Assembly: GCF_001468395.1 (NCBI RefSeq)
Contig: NZ_LNSG01000004.1
Coordinates: 434,001 to 498,000 of the forward strand
Direction: 5' to 3'
DNA length: 64,000 nucleotides
From: Sphingopyxis sp. H073
Lineage (GTDB): Bacteria; Pseudomonadota; Alphaproteobacteria; Sphingomonadales; Sphingomonadaceae
Positions 1-9,504 of the stretch are shown in pieces. Position numbers and translations under genes: made by a program. Numbering within the stretch: position 1 is the stretch's first letter; every line of letters begins with the position of its first letter. Below the pieces are notes generated by a model that had not been told where the DNA came from, did not search any database, and saw only the letters and a program-made list of their open reading frames with translations.

Positions 1-366
1 CCGTTTCCTCAGCGCCTCGGCATCGATCTTCGCTCCCGCGCCGGGGAGCGTCATCAACTGCGCACCGCCCGAATAGAAGGTCGGCGCGCCGCACTCGTCG
101 ACCTCGATATGCGCTTCCTCGTAACAGAGTATGCCCTGCCAAGGCCGTACGAAATGCGCGAGGATGATGCTGTTTGCGGCCGTCCCGGTCGCGATCCACA
201 CGACCTCGCAATCGGTTTCGAACAGGTCGGAAAAGGCGGCATCGAGCGACTGGCTGAGCGCATCGCCGTCATACGCCGTGTCGACATGATTGGCGGCGGC
301 GAGAGCCTCCATCACCGCCGGATGGACGGTGGCGGCATTGTCGGAAAAGAAGCGCAGCGCGGTCAT
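1..366 (-). CDS. ltaE: low-specificity L-threonine aldolase, N-terminal part
   Basis: This is the first 122 codons of a PLP-dependent beta-eliminating lyase that splits L-threonine or allo-threonine into glycine and acetaldehyde; the rest lies left of the window. Reading from the ATG at 366, the protein begins MTALRFFSDNAATVHPAVM, typical of the bacterial aldolase N-terminus, followed by the GTAAN segment that contacts the cofactor phosphate, and a HIEVDECGAP stretch matching the conserved active-site histidine region of this family. The frame is open to the window edge. The PLP lysine is outside the window. Family assignment rests on these motifs; no search was run. Confidence 0.85.
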   Translation of the reverse strand, partial: MTALRFFSDNAATVHPAVMEALAAANHVDTAYDGDALSQSLDAAFSDLFETDCEVVWIATGTAANSIILAHFVRPWQGILCYEEAHIEVDECGAPTFYSGGAQLMTLPGAGAKIDAEALRKR

Positions 367-517
367 GCCGCGCCCTTAGCGCAGGAATCGCGATCGCGCT
401 AACATGTTAATATTTTGGCGGCACGCCCCGCCGAACCAAAGGGCTCGGCGCTCGTTCCCCGCGGGTGGGATCCGCCCCATGAGCCGGTGCAGCGCAGCGG
501 AGGAAACCGATGCGCGG

Positions 518-703
518 CTAGCCCTGCGGATTGCGATACAGCCAGTAGCCGTGCGTTCGGGAACGTCGGAACTCGTAGCGGCCGGGCATGATAAGCCGGG
601 TGCGCATCCCGTTGCGGCTCAGAAATTTGACGAAACGCGGCAAGATGACAGAACAGGACTGCCATTCATGGGTCGCGACGTCGATGGGTGCATGTTGTGT
701 CAT
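518..703 (-). CDS. small hypothetical protein (61 aa)
   Basis: This is a possible short gene in an otherwise empty stretch between ltaE and argG. The 61-residue product (MTQHAPIDVATHEWQSC at its start, ending YWLYRNPQG) is basic and rich in Arg, with no signal peptide or membrane segment. A GGTGG ribosome-binding site lies 6 bases before the ATG at 703. I do not recognise the family. It could be a spurious frame in GC-rich DNA. The remaining bases between 367 and 834 show nothing else I can support. Confidence 0.4.
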   Translation of the reverse strand: MTQHAPIDVATHEWQSCSVILPRFVKFLSRNGMRTRLIMPGRYEFRRSRTHGYWLYRNPQG

Positions 704-834
704 AAAGTACCACCTTGATGGGTGGCCGATCTCGTTCCGTCGCCGGAATTATATCCCTCTATTGCCATAAAGATAGCCGGTTACGGGCCGCAGCCGACGG
801 CTGTGCCCGATATGCCGCACGGCTCGCCGAGGGA

Positions 835-2052
<1,218 letters not shown>

Positions 2053-2127
2053 GATGGCACCTTTGGCGAGGGAAAGACGCGGGCGCGGCTAGCAGCCCGC
2101 CGCCAATGGTGCAACCGGCTTGGCCGC

Positions 2128-2673
2128 TCAGCCGACGCGCGTCCAGTCCATGAACCATCCGTCGTCCCACGTCTTTCCGCCGTCGCGCGAGACCCCCTGG
2201 AACCAGCGGCAGCTTTTGGGCGTAATGCGGTCCCAGACGCCGCGATAGAGTTCGGGTCCCTTGTCGCCCTCGGACAGGAATGTGCCGACGCCATTTTCGA
2301 ACACGCCAAGCTGGCCGGGGACGCCGACGACACCCGACTTGGCGTTGACCCAGTGGTCGGACCAGATTTTCTTGTCGACGTCGAGCAGGCGAAGCCCCAT
2401 GCCCGAGAAATTGCGGGCAGGGATGCGAAGCTCCTCGATACTGGCAATGCCGCCGAGGATCGCGACCACGGTCGCCTCGCCGGGAAATTCGATCCACTTC
2501 TCGCCTTCGCGGAACTTGTTGTGGATGCGCCATTCGCCGGTCAGGAAATCGAAGTCGCCGGGCTTGCCGACGGGAGGCGGGTCGATCGCGGCGGATGCCG
2601 CGACGGGGATCAGGCTGGACATGAAGGCTCCTGCGCTAAGGGCGATGATGGTGCGGCGGTCGATCTGGGCCAT
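2128..2673 (-). CDS. secreted DUF1579-like conserved protein
   Basis: This is a 181-residue exported protein of unknown function. The N-terminus (DRRTIIALSAGAFMSSL, then a small-residue AASAA site near residue 28) looks like a Sec or weak Tat signal peptide. The mature part opens with PGDFDFLTGEWRIHNKF, the FDFLxGxW pattern of lipocalin-like beta-barrel proteins of the DUF1579 kind. It is divergent from the YafY/WYL regulator at 2756, sharing an 82-base promoter region with a TGACA-TGTCA palindrome, so it is the obvious candidate target of that regulator. The regulatory link is inference. Confidence 0.75.
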   Translation of the reverse strand: MAQIDRRTIIALSAGAFMSSLIPVAASAAIDPPPVGKPGDFDFLTGEWRIHNKFREGEKWIEFPGEATVVAILGGIASIEELRIPARNFSGMGLRLLDVDKKIWSDHWVNAKSGVVGVPGQLGVFENGVGTFLSEGDKGPELYRGVWDRITPKSCRWFQGVSRDGGKTWDDGWFMDWTRVG

Positions 2674-2715
2674 GGGTCGCTCCCTCGGTGACCAAGCCTG
2701 CCTACGCCCCCTATC

Positions 2716-2732
2716 CTGACATTTTCTGTCAG
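2716..2732. promoter_or_regulatory. palindromic operator, TGACA-N5-TGTCA type
   Basis: CTGACA (2716-2721) and TGTCAG (2727-2732) form a perfect 6-bp inverted repeat around TTTTC. It sits between the divergent DUF1579-like gene (start 2673) and the YafY/WYL regulator (start 2756), 24 bases before the regulator ATG. TGACA...TGTCA palindromes are the kind of site bound by YafY-type regulators, so autoregulation and control of the divergent gene are likely. Binding is inferred. Confidence 0.6.
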
Positions 2733-2755
2733 TTATTTTCTGCTAAAGAAGAAAA

Positions 2756-3715
2756 ATGCGCGCGAGCCGCCTTCTCTCGATCCTGATCCTGTTGCAGTTG
2801 CGCCAGCGGCTGACCGCCGCCGATCTCGCCGCCGAGTTCGAGGTGTCCGAACGCACCATCTATCGCGACATCGATGCGCTGAGCGCCGCGGGCGTGCCCG
2901 TCTATGGCGACCGCGGGCCCGGCGGCGGGTTTCAGTTGCTCGGCGGCTATCGCACGCGGCTGACCGGCCTGTCGGCGGGCGAGGCCGAAGCGATGGCGAT
3001 GATCGGCCTGCCCGGTCCCGCCGCAGAACTGGGGCTTGGCACGGCGACGAACGCCGCGCGCAACAAATTGCTCGCAGCCTTGCCCGGCGGCGGCGGGGCG
3101 CTGGCCGACCGGATGGCGGCGCGCTTCCATCTCGACGCCGTCGACTGGTATCGCGGCAGCGAGGCGCTGCCGCATCTGCCCCGCCTCGCGCGCGCGGTCC
3201 TCGACCAGCAGTCGTTGGCGATGCGCTACGAAAGCTGGCAGGGGGTGCGCGACTGGGCGGTCGATCCGCTCGGCCTCGTGCTGAAGGCGGGCATCTGGTA
3301 CCTCGCCGCGCACGGCGCCGGAAAAGTCCGCATCTTCCGGATCGCCAATATCGAAGAACTCACCGTGGGCGACGCGCCGTTCGACCGTCCAGCCGATTTC
3401 CACCTCGCGAGCTGGTGGCAGGCCGAGCAGGCACGATTCGAGGCCGAGCTGTTTGCCACTATGGCGACCGTTCGCGCGTCGCTTGACGGATGCAAGCGAC
3501 TGGCCGCGCAATCACCACGCGGCGCCGAGGCGGTTGCCCGCGCCGACGCTCCGGACGCCAAAGGCTGGCGTGCCATGGCAATGATGGTGGAGGACAGCGA
3601 CCATGGCGCGCGCGACATGCTCGCGCTCGGCGCCGAGGTCGAAGTGCTCGCCCCCGCCAGCTTCCGCCGGCGCGTCGGCGCCCTCGCACGCACGATCGCC
3701 GCTAGGCATCGTTGA
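2756..3715 (+). CDS. YafY/WYL-domain transcriptional regulator
   Basis: This is a 319-residue DNA-binding regulator. Residues 1-60 form a DeoR-like winged helix (LTAADLAAEFEVSERTIYRDI) followed by the PGGGFQL wing. The WYL ligand-sensing domain follows, with the literal W-Y-L at residues 181-183, and a C-terminal WCX-like extension. WYL domains generally sense nucleic acids or small ligands and can repress or activate. It is transcribed away from the secreted DUF1579-like gene, and the shared intergenic region carries the palindromic operator. The effector is unknown. Confidence 0.9.
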   Translation: MRASRLLSILILLQLRQRLTAADLAAEFEVSERTIYRDIDALSAAGVPVYGDRGPGGGFQLLGGYRTRLTGLSAGEAEAMAMIGLPGPAAELGLGTATNAARNKLLAALPGGGGALADRMAARFHLDAVDWYRGSEALPHLPRLARAVLDQQSLAMRYESWQGVRDWAVDPLGLVLKAGIWYLAAHGAGKVRIFRIANIEELTVGDAPFDRPADFHLASWWQAEQARFEAELFATMATVRASLDGCKRLAAQSPRGAEAVARADAPDAKGWRAMAMMVEDSDHGARDMLALGAEVEVLAPASFRRRVGALARTIAARHR

Positions 3716-3763
3716 CTGGATTCCCGCGTCCAAAACGCTAGTCTGGCGCCAGGGAGGCACGCG

Positions 3764-4201
3764 ATGGGCAAGACCGAGATCAAGACCAAGGCGACCGGAG
3801 TCAGCGTTGCCGATTTTATCGCTGCCGTCCCGAGCGAAAAGCGGCGCGAGGAAGCCGCCATCGTCGAGGCGATCCACCGCCGCGTCACGGGCGTCGAGCC
3901 GAAGATGTGGGGGCCATCGATCATCGGCTATGGCAGCTATGACTATATTTATGACAGCGGCCGTTCGGGCACGATGTGCCGCGCCGGATTTTCGCCGCGC
4001 AAGGCCGCGATGACGCTCTATCTGATGGGGCATTATGAAGAGCGTCAGCCCGAGGCGGACGCACTGCTGGAAAAGCTCGGCAAATACAAGAATGGCAAGT
4101 CTTGCCTCTATATCAACAAGCTGACGGACGTCGATCTGAACATACTCGAACAGCTGGTTGCGCTGAGCTGGGATGTGATGAACGCACGCTACCCGACGTA
4201 G
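3764..4201 (+). CDS. DUF1801 family protein
   Basis: This is a 145-residue cytoplasmic protein of the DUF1801 family. The features seen are the N-terminal VADFIAAVPSEKRREEA helix, the conserved PKMWGPSIIGYG segment, and the C-terminal CLYINKLTDVDLNILEQLV block. The family folds like the frataxin-like/YdhG proteins, but its function is not established. It starts at ATG 3764, 48 bases after the WYL regulator, and may be co-transcribed with it. The REP-like element at 4238-4370 follows. Confidence 0.85.
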   Translation: MGKTEIKTKATGVSVADFIAAVPSEKRREEAAIVEAIHRRVTGVEPKMWGPSIIGYGSYDYIYDSGRSGTMCRAGFSPRKAAMTLYLMGHYEERQPEADALLEKLGKYKNGKSCLYINKLTDVDLNILEQLVALSWDVMNARYPT

Positions 4202-4237
4202 CTGAATGGCCGGTTTCGATCGGTAGCGGACCTAGAC

Positions 4238-4370
4238 GATCCTCCCCCACCGGGGGAGGGGGACCACCCGTAGGGTGGTGGAGGGGCACAGGAGATATAG
4301 GCCGCGCCAGACTGCACGTACCCCTCCACCATGCTTCGCATGGTCCCCCTCCCCGTGCCGGGGAGGATCG
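4238..4370. repeat. long intergenic inverted repeat (CCTCCCC / GGGGAGG type)
   Basis: This is a palindromic intergenic element whose outer arms are GATCCTCCCC (from 4238) and GGGGAGGATC (to 4370), with inner pairs CCACCCTACGGG-like and CCTCCACCATG-like. A second member with the same outer arms and inner CCCCTCCACCA block lies at 62119-62257. It sits between convergent DUF1801 and cfa genes and may also act as a bidirectional transcription stop. Confidence 0.75.
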
Positions 4371-4390
4371 GCACCGTCCGCTTTCCACCC

Positions 4391-5662
4391 CTAAGCGGAC
4401 GTCCGTCCATCTTTCACGTCGCGACGCGGAAGATGGCGTCTCTCGGCCTCCGCCATATAGTCGCGCGTCAGCGGTAGCGCGTGGCGGCTGCGCGCGAACT
4501 GGATCTGGTAATTGCCCATCCCGCCACTTTCGAACGCCGCGGTCGCGCCGGCGAGGTAGAAGCACCACATGCGGAAGAATCGCGCGCCCATCATCGCCAC
4601 GATCTCGGCCTCGTGCGCCAGCGTGTTGGTGTACCATTGACGCAGCGTCAGCGCATAATGCAGCCTTAGCGTCTCGACATCGGTCGCGATCAGCCGGCTT
4701 TTCTCGCTGGCGGCGAGGGTCTCGCTGAGCGCGGGGATATAGCCGCCGGGGAAGATATATTTGCGTGTGAAGGCGTCGGTCGCGCCCGGCCGCCCGAAGC
4801 GCCCGATCGTGTGGAGCAACATCACCCCGTCGGCCGAGAGCAGGTTCGCACATGCGCGAAAGAAAGTGTCGAAATTGGCCGCGCCGACATGCTCAAACAT
4901 CCCGACGGATACGATGCGGTCGAACCCGCCGGTCTCGTGCGCCGCAAGGTCGCGATAATCGATCAACTCGAAGCGAACGCGGTCGGCAACCCCCGCCTCT
5001 TCGGCGCGCTGCCGCGCGAGCTCGAGCTGTTCGGTCGACAATGTGATCCCGAGCACCTCGACCGCTTCCAGTTTCGCGAGCGTGATCGCCATCCCGCCCC
5101 AGCCGCAGCCGATGTCGAGGATCCGCTGGCCCGGCCGCAGCGCGAGTTTCGCAGCGATATGCGCCTTCTTGGCCTCCTGCGCCTCGTCGAGCGTCATGCC
5201 CTCACGCGGCCAATAGGCGCAGCTATATTGCATGTCGCGGTCGAGAAAGAGGCGATAGAGGTCGTTGCCGATGTCGTAATGGTGCTCGACATTCGCACGC
5301 GACTGGCGCTGCCGGTTGATCGAGCCGAGCCGCGTCTTCACCCAGTCGCCCCATTGGCCGAGCCGCGTCTTGTCCTTGAGCTTCGCGCCGCGATCCCATG
5401 GCGTATTCATGCGCAGCAGGCCGATCAGGCCCATGATGTCGCCCTCGGTAATTTCCATTTCGCCGTCCATGAAGGCCTCGCCCGCGCCGAGCCGCGGGTC
5501 GAGGATCACGCGCCGCATCGCGCGGCGCGTCGCGAAGCGGACGCTGACTTCGGGAAAGCCGGGCGCGGGCGCGCCAAAGGTCCCGGCCCCGCCGTCAGGG
5601 TCGATGACGGTCAGCCTGCCACGATGGATAACACGCGAAAGAAACGGCCTGAGTATGGACAA
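4391..5662 (-). CDS. cfa: cyclopropane-fatty-acyl-phospholipid synthase family
   Basis: This SAM-dependent enzyme transfers a methylene group to the double bond of unsaturated acyl chains in membrane phospholipids. The 423-residue product has the VEHHYDIGNDLY substrate block (125-136), the SAM-binding ILDIGCGWGG motif (181-190), and the GGYIP and FRMWCFYLAGA blocks of the CFA synthase fold. The start is a TTG at 5662, preceded by GAGG at a good distance; no in-frame ATG occurs before the conserved region. It is downstream of the molybdopterin/cytochrome pair by 43 bases on the same strand. Confidence 0.9.
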   Translation of the reverse strand: MSILRPFLSRVIHRGRLTVIDPDGGAGTFGAPAPGFPEVSVRFATRRAMRRVILDPRLGAGEAFMDGEMEITEGDIMGLIGLLRMNTPWDRGAKLKDKTRLGQWGDWVKTRLGSINRQRQSRANVEHHYDIGNDLYRLFLDRDMQYSCAYWPREGMTLDEAQEAKKAHIAAKLALRPGQRILDIGCGWGGMAITLAKLEAVEVLGITLSTEQLELARQRAEEAGVADRVRFELIDYRDLAAHETGGFDRIVSVGMFEHVGAANFDTFFRACANLLSADGVMLLHTIGRFGRPGATDAFTRKYIFPGGYIPALSETLAASEKSRLIATDVETLRLHYALTLRQWYTNTLAHEAEIVAMMGARFFRMWCFYLAGATAAFESGGMGNYQIQFARSRHALPLTRDYMAEAERRHLPRRDVKDGRTSA

Positions 5663-5705
5663 AAGTGCGACCTCATCATCATTGCATCTGCCGCCCTGTT
5701 ACCAA

Positions 5706-6485
5706 CTAGATACCGGCATACCATTCATAATCAATGCGATCTTCCCAGAAACCGCCCTTTCCTGCCCCGATTTGGTCGAGACTCGCGACCGCTTCGATCC
5801 CGGTCAGATATTTCGCATGCTTATACCCCAGCTGCCGTTCGATCCTGAGGCGCAGCGGCGCGCCGTTGGCGATCGGCAGCACCGCGCCGTTCATCGCCCA
5901 GGCCAGGATCGTCTGCGGGTGGAGCGAATCGACCATGTCGCAGCTTTCATAATAGAACGCGTCGTCGATCCTGTCGGCACAGCGGAACACGATATAGCGC
6001 GCGCGGTCCTTCACCCCCGCTGCCTCAAGGATGCGGCGGAGCTGCGGCCCGGTCCACTCGCCGATCGCGCTCCACCCCTCGACGCAGTCGTGGCGGGTGA
6101 TCTGCGTGCGCTGGGGCATCGCGCGAATATCGGCCATCGACAGCGACAGCGGCCGCGCGACGAGGCCCGACACGGTAATGCGCCAATCGGCGAAGCCCGC
6201 CGCGGCGTGCACGGCATAGGCGGCGCCATCCGGCAGCTTTGTGCCGTTCGAGCGAAAGACCGGCGACAGGTCGGCGCGGGTGAATTCGCGCGCCAGCGCA
6301 TCGCGGTCCATCAGCGCGCGCTGGCTCGCCCGGTTCATCTCCTCGCCCATCGACAAGATCTTGCGCACCGCCGGCGCCTCGCTGATCGCGTCGCAACCCG
6401 ACAGCAGCGGCAGTGCGCCCGCCGCCGCGACGAGCCCGCCCGCCCGCGCGATCAGCCGGCGACGCGGCAGCAGGACGCCGCTCAT
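5706..6485 (-). CDS. molybdopterin-dependent oxidoreductase (sulfite oxidase/MsrP-like)
   Basis: This is a 259-residue molybdenum-cofactor enzyme of the sulfite-oxidase/YedY fold. The N-terminus carries a Tat-like twin arginine (RRRLIARAGG) and a possible lipobox ending at Cys31 (LLSGC), so it acts outside the cytoplasmic membrane. Cys134 in TRHDCVEGWSAIGEW is the expected molybdenum ligand. The start at 6485 overlaps the stop of the cytochrome gene by ATGA, so the two are translationally coupled and form one enzyme. It resembles the MsrP-MsrQ arrangement, but the partner here is a larger b-type cytochrome, so I do not name it MsrP. The substrate is unknown. Confidence 0.85.
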   Translation of the reverse strand: MSGVLLPRRRLIARAGGLVAAAGALPLLSGCDAISEAPAVRKILSMGEEMNRASQRALMDRDALAREFTRADLSPVFRSNGTKLPDGAAYAVHAAAGFADWRITVSGLVARPLSLSMADIRAMPQRTQITRHDCVEGWSAIGEWTGPQLRRILEAAGVKDRARYIVFRCADRIDDAFYYESCDMVDSLHPQTILAWAMNGAVLPIANGAPLRLRIERQLGYKHAKYLTGIEAVASLDQIGAGKGGFWEDRIDYEWYAGI

Positions 6486-7345
6486 GCCTCGCCCTCCCTC
6501 TCGGGCGGCAGCGTGAACCAGCCGCTGATCATCGAGCGCACCTCGTTGATCGGCCCGGCGAGGATCACCATCATGATGTGGACGAGGAAGAAGAGGACAA
6601 GCAGCCACGCCGCAATGAAATGGATCGAACGCGCCGACTGGCGCCCGCCGAACAGGTCGAGCAGCCAGGGCCAGGCGGCATCCATTCCCGGCGACATGGT
6701 GAGCCCGGTGAAGATCATCAGCGGCAGCAGGCCGAAGATCACGCCGATATAACTAAGCTTTTGCAGGATATTGTACCGCGCTGCCGCCTCGCCCCGCGGA
6801 AAGCGCAGCCGCGCATGATCCTTGATGTCGTGCCAGATATGCCGCGGCGACCATTCGGCGCGGCGGACGTGCAAATCCCTTCGGATGTGCCCGCCGAAAA
6901 GGCTCCAGACCATGTAGAGCGTCAGGCCGACCGACAGCACCCACGCGAAGAACAGGTGCCAGCGCCGCCCGGCCGCGAGATCGTAGCTGGTCGGGATCGT
7001 CGCCCAGCCCGGAAAGGCCCAGGTCTTTTCCTCGCCCCCGGCATTGGTCCAGCGCCCGAGCACACCGGTCGTCTCGATCCGCGTCTCGCCGAAGCGGACA
7101 TAGCCGGTGTCGGAAGTCGCCCCGATCGCGAACCACGCCCGATCGGGGTTCGCGCCATATTGCCCCCAGTAAAGCCGCGGATGCGCGTTGAAGATCATCA
7201 GCCCGCTCATCAGCATGACGAGCAGCGTAACCGCATTCAGCCAATGCCAGATGCGCGTCGGCAGCCGGTGGCGATAGACGCGCACCGGCGCGAGCGTTTC
7301 CGGAACCGGCGCCGGCGGAACGTCGGGGGAGTCAGCTTCGGCCAT
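6482..7345 (-). CDS. cytochrome b membrane subunit of a molybdoenzyme
   Basis: This is a 287-residue integral membrane b-type cytochrome of the b561/thiosulfate-reductase gamma type. It has about four hydrophobic segments and candidate heme histidines in RIWHWLNA, RRWHLFFAW, SIHFIAAW and FLVHIMM. It would pass electrons between quinones and the periplasmic molybdopterin subunit encoded immediately downstream with a 4-base overlap. The proline-rich N-terminus (about 20 residues) is cytoplasmic by prediction. The large loop after the first segment, with WGQYGAN and WAFPGWATIP, is typical of this subfamily. Confidence 0.85.
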   Translation of the reverse strand: MAEADSPDVPPAPVPETLAPVRVYRHRLPTRIWHWLNAVTLLVMLMSGLMIFNAHPRLYWGQYGANPDRAWFAIGATSDTGYVRFGETRIETTGVLGRWTNAGGEEKTWAFPGWATIPTSYDLAAGRRWHLFFAWVLSVGLTLYMVWSLFGGHIRRDLHVRRAEWSPRHIWHDIKDHARLRFPRGEAAARYNILQKLSYIGVIFGLLPLMIFTGLTMSPGMDAAWPWLLDLFGGRQSARSIHFIAAWLLVLFFLVHIMMVILAGPINEVRSMISGWFTLPPEREGEA

Positions 7346-7375
7346 ATCCCTCTTTCGCTCCTTCGCCCGGTTCGG

Positions 7376-9085
7376 TTACGCGGTCACCTCCGACTTATAC
7401 TCCTCGCGATAGCGATTGCGCAAAGACACTTTGTCGATCTTTTCGCTGCCGAGCTTGGGCAGCGCCTCGTTCGACATCCAGATCCGGCACGGCACCTTGT
7501 ACGGCGCGAGGCGCGCGTTGAGGAACGCGGTCAGCTCGTCGGCGGTCAACGCGCTGCCGGGCTTCATCCAGACGACCGCGCCGACGCATTCGCCGAGTCG
7601 TTCGTCGGGCAAGCCGAAAACCGCGCATTCATTGACCTCGGCATGTTCATAGATCGCGGCCTCGACCTCCTGGCAACTGATATTCTCGCCGCCGCGGATG
7701 ATGATGTCCTTCTTGCGGTCGACGATGAACAAATAACCGTCGGCGTCGAGATAGCCGAGGTCGCCCGAACGGAAATAGCCATTGTCGAAGAAGGCCGCCT
7801 TGGTCGCCGCCTCATTGTTCCAATAGCCCTCGAAATTGCAGACCGAGCGCATGCAAACCTCGCCGACGCTACCCTGCGGCAGTTCGTTCCCCAGCTCGTC
7901 GAGGATCGCCAGATCGACGAGCGGCTTCGACGCCGGGCCGGTCGACAGCGGCTTCTCGACATAATTCTCGTTGATGATGCCGCAGCCCACGGCGTTGGTC
8001 TCGGTGAGGCCATAGCCTAGCAGCGGTTTCGCATCGCCCATCTCCGACGCGAGGCGGCGGACATGCTCGGGCGGACGCGGCGCGCCGCCGCCGGCGTAGC
8101 TCTTGCAGGTCGACAGATCGTAATTCTTGCGGTTCGGACTGACGAGAATTTCGTAGCTCATCAGCGGCACGCCGACGAAATAATTGCATTTCTCGTCCTG
8201 GATCAGCCGCATCGCCTCGTCGGCGTTCCACTTCGGCATGAGCACCAGCTTGCGCCCGAGCGCGAAGCTCTGAAGAAACACGGGAATCTCGGCCGTTACA
8301 TGGAACAGAGGCGTGCAGATCAGGGTGGCGGGCTGGATGTCCGACATCAGCCCGTCCTCGGTCAGCAGGTGGACGATGCTCGCGGTCTGCGTCACATAGT
8401 TGAAGATCGCCTGCACCACCGCCTCGTGGCGCGAATAGGCGCCCTTCGACTGGCCGGTCGAGCCCGAGGTAAAGAGGATCGTCGCCAGATCCTGCCCGGT
8501 CAGCACCGGCAGCGCGGTCTCGGCGCTGCCGCCCGCCGCCAGCGGCGCGATCGCTTCGTCGATCGGCTTCGTGATGTCGAGCGCAACGACCTGGGCGCCA
8601 TGGCTGACGCCCGGCTCGGCGAGCCGCGCGGCGCGCTGCGCGTCGGCGATCACGAGCTTCGCCTCGGCATCGTCGATTCCCGCCGCCAGCTCGCCGCCCT
8701 GCCACCAGCCGTTGAGCAGGGTCGCACAGCCGCCCGCGAGCAGGATGCCGATATAGGCGACACACCACGCATTTGCGTTGCGCATGGCAAGGCCGACGCG
8801 GTCACCGCGCTGGACGCCGTGGCCATCGATGAGGCCCGCCGCGACCTTGCGCGCCGCGGCATAGACCTGTTTGAAGCTCAGCCGCTCGTCGCCCTCGACC
8901 AGAAAGGTGGCATCGCCGTGCATCGCGCTGAAATAGGCGACATAATCGGCAAGGTTCGTCGGCGCGTTGGTGATGAACGGCAGCTGGCGGCCGAAGCGTT
9001 CGACGGAACCGACCTGGATCGGACCGCCCGGCCCCGTGATCAGATTATACGCGGATTCCAGGCGCAGATCGAGCGCGGAAGGCAT
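7376..9085 (-). CDS. acyl-CoA synthetase (class I adenylate-forming)
   Basis: This 569-residue ANL-superfamily enzyme activates a carboxylic acid as acyl-AMP and then acyl-CoA. The P-loop is TSGSTGQSKG (206-215). The GYGLTE motif, YFRSGDLG, the hinge IVDRKKDIIIRGGENIS, and the C-terminal catalytic lysine in LPKLGSEKIDK are all present. The substrate, probably a medium or long fatty acid or an aromatic acid, cannot be told. It lies upstream of the cytochrome/molybdoenzyme pair with a 30-base gap. A 12-bp inverted repeat (9159-9208) in its upstream region may be its operator. Confidence 0.9.
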   Translation of the reverse strand: MPSALDLRLESAYNLITGPGGPIQVGSVERFGRQLPFITNAPTNLADYVAYFSAMHGDATFLVEGDERLSFKQVYAAARKVAAGLIDGHGVQRGDRVGLAMRNANAWCVAYIGILLAGGCATLLNGWWQGGELAAGIDDAEAKLVIADAQRAARLAEPGVSHGAQVVALDITKPIDEAIAPLAAGGSAETALPVLTGQDLATILFTSGSTGQSKGAYSRHEAVVQAIFNYVTQTASIVHLLTEDGLMSDIQPATLICTPLFHVTAEIPVFLQSFALGRKLVLMPKWNADEAMRLIQDEKCNYFVGVPLMSYEILVSPNRKNYDLSTCKSYAGGGAPRPPEHVRRLASEMGDAKPLLGYGLTETNAVGCGIINENYVEKPLSTGPASKPLVDLAILDELGNELPQGSVGEVCMRSVCNFEGYWNNEAATKAAFFDNGYFRSGDLGYLDADGYLFIVDRKKDIIIRGGENISCQEVEAAIYEHAEVNECAVFGLPDERLGECVGAVVWMKPGSALTADELTAFLNARLAPYKVPCRIWMSNEALPKLGSEKIDKVSLRNRYREEYKSEVTA

Positions 9086-9158
9086 GGGGCATCTCTCCTC
9101 TTGGTCTCGCTCGCCTTACCCCCTATGGGGAAGGCCTCTCCTGGGGAAGGACAGCGCG

Positions 9159-9208
9159 ACTATATGTTTCTTTTTGGAAATTTTGAGTTCGTTTTTGAAA
9201 CATATAGT
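9159..9208. promoter_or_regulatory. 12-bp inverted repeat upstream of acyl-CoA synthetase
   Basis: ACTATATGTTTC (9159-9170) and GAAACATATAGT (9197-9208) are perfect 12-bp inverted arms with a 26-base AT-rich spacer, 74 bases upstream of the acyl-CoA synthetase start. The placement suggests an operator or promoter hairpin. The 419-base stretch 9086-9504 has no convincing gene: besides this repeat it holds one copy of the GGGATACAC repeat (9285-9293) at the left edge of the low-GC island. Confidence 0.45.
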
Positions 9209-9504
9209 GGTGAACCTTCGCGCGCAACAGCGCGAAAATCAAGGTTTTCTAGGGTTTCGGTAAAAAGCAGCAGCTGTTGAGGGTGGGATACACCATTGGA
9301 GTTCGGTGCCCTCGTATGCGGACACGCCGAATTGATCCCTCGGAAATTATTTATTAAATATCAGTTGCTTATAGCGCAGTTAGACTGATTACCCTCTTCC
9401 GCCGTTCGACGATGAAAATCAGGCGAACGGCTATGGATTTCCCCAGTGAAACACATAGGCGAGTGCTACATTTTCTGAGACCAATTTCGGTAAGATGCTT
9501 TCGG

